Shown here piece after piece: positions 31,399 to 33,749 of a stretch of DNA of 33,749 nucleotides (the stretch's first letter is position 1; each line of letters starts with the position of its first letter). A model generated the notes under the pieces. That model worked only from the letters and a program-made list of their open reading frames with translations. It was not told the origin of the DNA and searched no databases. Source of the DNA: Rostrohypoxylon terebratum (taxonomy: Eukaryota; Ascomycota; Sordariomycetes; Xylariales; Hypoxylaceae); the NCBI GenBank assembly GCA_022497145.1, contig MU386046.1, forward strand, positions 1 through 33,749, read 5' to 3'. The translations under genes were made by a program, and so were the position numbers.

Positions 31399-32823
31399 CT
31401 ATTCCTTAAGCATTGCTTCGACAATCCCATCCGCGTCCTCCTCCTTAGGCAGCCAGAACCTTATTTCCTCAAAGCCAGCCTTGTTGAGTAGCTCTTCCCA
31501 CTGTTTCTCGGACCGTTCCATTCCCGAGTTGAAGGCCATCATGGCCATGTCATACACAGCATGGAAAGTAGAAGCACCCCTTTCCGGAATGATCATCTCA
31601 TGAATGATAAGCTTGGAATAACCAGGCCTCATCGCTTTCTTCAGCCCTCCTAGTATTTCTAGACATTTCTGATCAGGCCAATCATGAAGAATATGGTGGT
31701 AGAAGTATGCCCGTGCTCCTAATCAATAATTAGCAAACTCCTTTTGAGATAGATAGCCAAATTCTTACCTTTGACTGGTTGCTCGGTAAAAAAGTCATAC
31801 GTCATCTGCTTGATGGACGAATCAAGGCCGTCGACCCTGTCTGTGACAGCAGCCAGATCTTGAAGTACCAGCAGCCCCTTGTTCGGATACCTGCTGTGAA
31901 ATGTAGCAATATCATGACCTTTCCCACCGCCAACGTCGACTAACAAGGGAGAGGCTTGAGACGCGCCATTGATGAGTCGCTCCTGAACTGGAAACCAATC
32001 AACCCAGTATTTCCGTGCCCCCATCGTGTTCCCCATGAATAGATTGAAGTCTTTTGCAAGAGACGGCATCTCATTGAATAATTGGAACACACTGAGCTTC
32101 GTTTGGAGAGCATACTGAATGAAACCATCGTGTGGGTCTGTTGGACATCGGTAACCAGACTCCTTGAGCCATTGAGGTGCTTTACCAGCTGCAGCCATGA
32201 TCATTTCTCTACCATTGGATTCGTCAGCAGACATTTAGATGTGTAGTTGATGTCACGATAGGAAGCCAACGCTTGCTAACCGTTCGGGGAGCACTCACGT
32301 AGTTCTATACCCCGCAGAGATTTCCTCTGTCGCCATGACTTCTGTGATCGGCGTCGCTTTCCACGTGCGTTCTCCGACCTCTTCCACGAATCTAGTAGCC
32401 GCTAGAGACCTTAAAATCCTGACTATTGTCCTGTTAACCTGTGCCAGTTCTAAGTGCAATAGCGGCGAAGCAACGTACTGATCAGTAATTCCTCGCTGCC
32501 TGAAAGAGTCGCGAGATTCTGCGAATTAACCGGCCCATGGTCAAGAATCAACTTGAAAAGGTCAAGATTGAGCGCAATCCTAGTAGCTATAGTAATGAGT
32601 GGCTATCGATATTGATTAATCAATACATCTCAGCATGTATGTAGATGGAAGGAAGTACCGCGAGAGCCAAGTTCAGCGCCGTGTTTTGTGGCTCTTCCAG
32701 GCTTGCTGTCAGCTGTTTGCTCAATTCTAGGGCCTCTTTCTTAGCATAAGCATCGCCTTCCGAACGAAGCCTTAGCTTGACGCTGTTAAGCTTCTCGATT
32801 ATTCGATCCGGGTTAGAAGTCAT
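31399..32823 (-). CDS. SAM-dependent O-methyltransferase (fungal secondary metabolism type), 390 aa
   Basis: Class II plant/fungal-type O-methyltransferase that moves the methyl group of S-adenosylmethionine to a phenolic hydroxyl; the family includes sterigmatocystin/aflatoxin-type O-methyltransferases, but the substrate here is unknown. Five exons on the minus strand: 32823-32659, 32602-32479, 32422-32299, 32208-31769, 31718-31399, 391 codons with stop and consistent phases. The N-terminal half is the helical dimerisation region, including IATRIALNLDLFKLI and IIRILRSLAA re-formed across introns. SAM motif I is VDVGGGKG (about 228-235). LVLQDLAAV (post-I acidic strand) follows, and HHILHDWPD (292-300) contains the presumed catalytic base His296. 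Length is normal for the family (about 390-410). No polyketide, peptide or terpene synthase and no tailoring oxidase lies within the window, so it is either an orphan or at the edge of a cluster beyond 33749. Confidence 0.93.
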
Positions 32824-33749
32824 CACGAATAGCTAGGTAATCAAAGCGTAGATATATTTCCTCGTTTGAGGTTAAGAAAGATTATCTTGGAAGGTAAAGA
32901 GAGAAAGAGGGGTACTTATTGAAGGATGAAAAGTGGTTGGTTGATGGTGTTTGTGTGACTTTTATCCTGGTTGGTTCCTTCTATATATCCATCTCGATTT
33001 GACCTTGTCAGACGTTACCTAGGGCACGTCCTAATTTGCACATAATTCCTCATGGTGTTTAATCTATCATTAAAGTGCTAATTGAACTCACTGAATCCTC
33101 AAGGTGAACAGTGCTTACAGTAAACTACTATCAAGTCAAAGATCGGATGGATAGAGTATTGAATTTGACGGATTGAGCGGAAATCAATCATTCAATATCA
33201 CCCGTTGACTTGTTTCTAATCGAGATCATATTATCGTTTATTATATAATAGGTGCTAATTCAGTCAACAAATATCCATGAATGAACGTGAATCATTTCGT
33301 TTTTTTTCTCGAAAAACAACTTCTAGTATCTGGGTTTTATATTATCAAGCATTCAGTCTGTTAAGAACTCATAGAAATATCTTTGCCCATATTAAAGCCT
33401 GTTCAATAGTTCCGAACAACCTTGGACCGGCGGTGGCCATAGTTGTATAGGTCTTTGCCATCCTATCCACGGCCGTATTTCTCACTTGGTTCTACATTCG
33501 TTAGAAACTATACCTGCTACTACATGAACTCCATATCTCTCTTATTCTCAGATTGGCTTAGGTAGTAATAGCGTGTTCCTGACTGCTGGAATATAAGGTG
33601 GCTGGGAGTTTACGCCCTGTATCTTAGGGTATATAATGTACTATCACAGACCACTATGACACGAACCAGTTTAGGGACAACTAGTTAGGCCATGAAACAA
33701 AAGTTTCCCAATGACCAGTTGGTCATTGTTCCCTAATTCCATATTATAT
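32824..33749. other. Upstream region of the methyltransferase, to the window end
   Basis: 926 bp with no supportable gene. It must contain the methyltransferase promoter; a TATATA-type stretch at about 32983-32990 lies roughly 160 bp before the start. A 9-bp inverted repeat is at 33709-33728. AT-rich throughout. Confidence 0.5.
33709..33728. repeat. Perfect 9-bp inverted repeat, 2-nt spacer
   Basis: CAATGACCA (33709-33717) and TGGTCATTG (33720-33728) are exact reverse complements separated by GT. Found 20 bp from the window end in gene-free DNA. Confidence 0.6.

Noticed and set aside
1..33749. Search for CRISPR arrays, rRNA, tRNA and intact transposons
   Set aside because: No regularly spaced repeats, no cloverleaf with intact T-loop sequence and no transposase or reverse transcriptase motif was seen by eye; a tRNA scan and repeat-library search would settle it.

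Overview
This window looks like a euchromatic stretch of a filamentous ascomycete nuclear genome (Pezizomycotina, most likely Sordariomycetes; I cannot name the species). The reasons are: genes broken by many short introns (about 48-190 bp) with GTAAGT- or GTACGT-like donors and CTAAC/CTGAY-like branch points; both strands used with no operons; fungal-only protein families; and a CCCTAA telomere-type repeat. Eleven protein-coding genes can be supported. Ten of them required joining exons by hand, or choosing a start codon, to give a continuous reading frame; all joins below were checked for phase.

Layout, left to right: (1) 1-3680, no supportable gene. (2) 3681-5064 (+), four-exon fatty acid desaturase of the delta-12/omega-3 type. 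(3) 6920-13463 (+), a very large (about 2,100 aa) STAND/NACHT-like NTPase with TPR-like C-terminal helices and Thr/Glu-rich linkers. (4) 14041-14986 (-), three-exon protoglobin-type globin with a Cys-containing tail. (5) 15806-17345 (-), six-exon atypical protein kinase. (6) 18385-20100 (+) and 20456-21436 (+), a quinate permease-like sugar transporter followed by a quinate/shikimate dehydrogenase, a likely two-gene quinate uptake and oxidation unit. (7) 21846-22606 (-), a small disordered protein, and 23375-24175 (+), a fungal protein of unknown function. (8) An interstitial telomere-like repeat at about 24235-24278. (9) 25717-26133 (+), SnoaL/NTF2-like protein. (10) 27536-28884 (-), five-exon seven-helix rhodopsin-like integral membrane protein. 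(11) 31399-32823 (-), five-exon SAM-dependent O-methyltransferase.

The genes do not form one pathway. The clearest functional pair is permease plus dehydrogenase (quinate/shikimate catabolism). The globin and the kinase are same-strand neighbours and might both be signalling proteins, but that link is speculative. The O-methyltransferase belongs to a family common in secondary metabolism, yet no polyketide, peptide or terpene synthase lies in the window. The intergenic DNA is peppered with short TAGGTACCTAGG-type tandem and palindromic repeats. The most notable single observations are a pyrimidine pentamer microsatellite sitting in a frame-preserving intron of the STAND gene, the internal telomeric repeat, and the globin whose tail carries a Cys-Pro and a CxxC motif.
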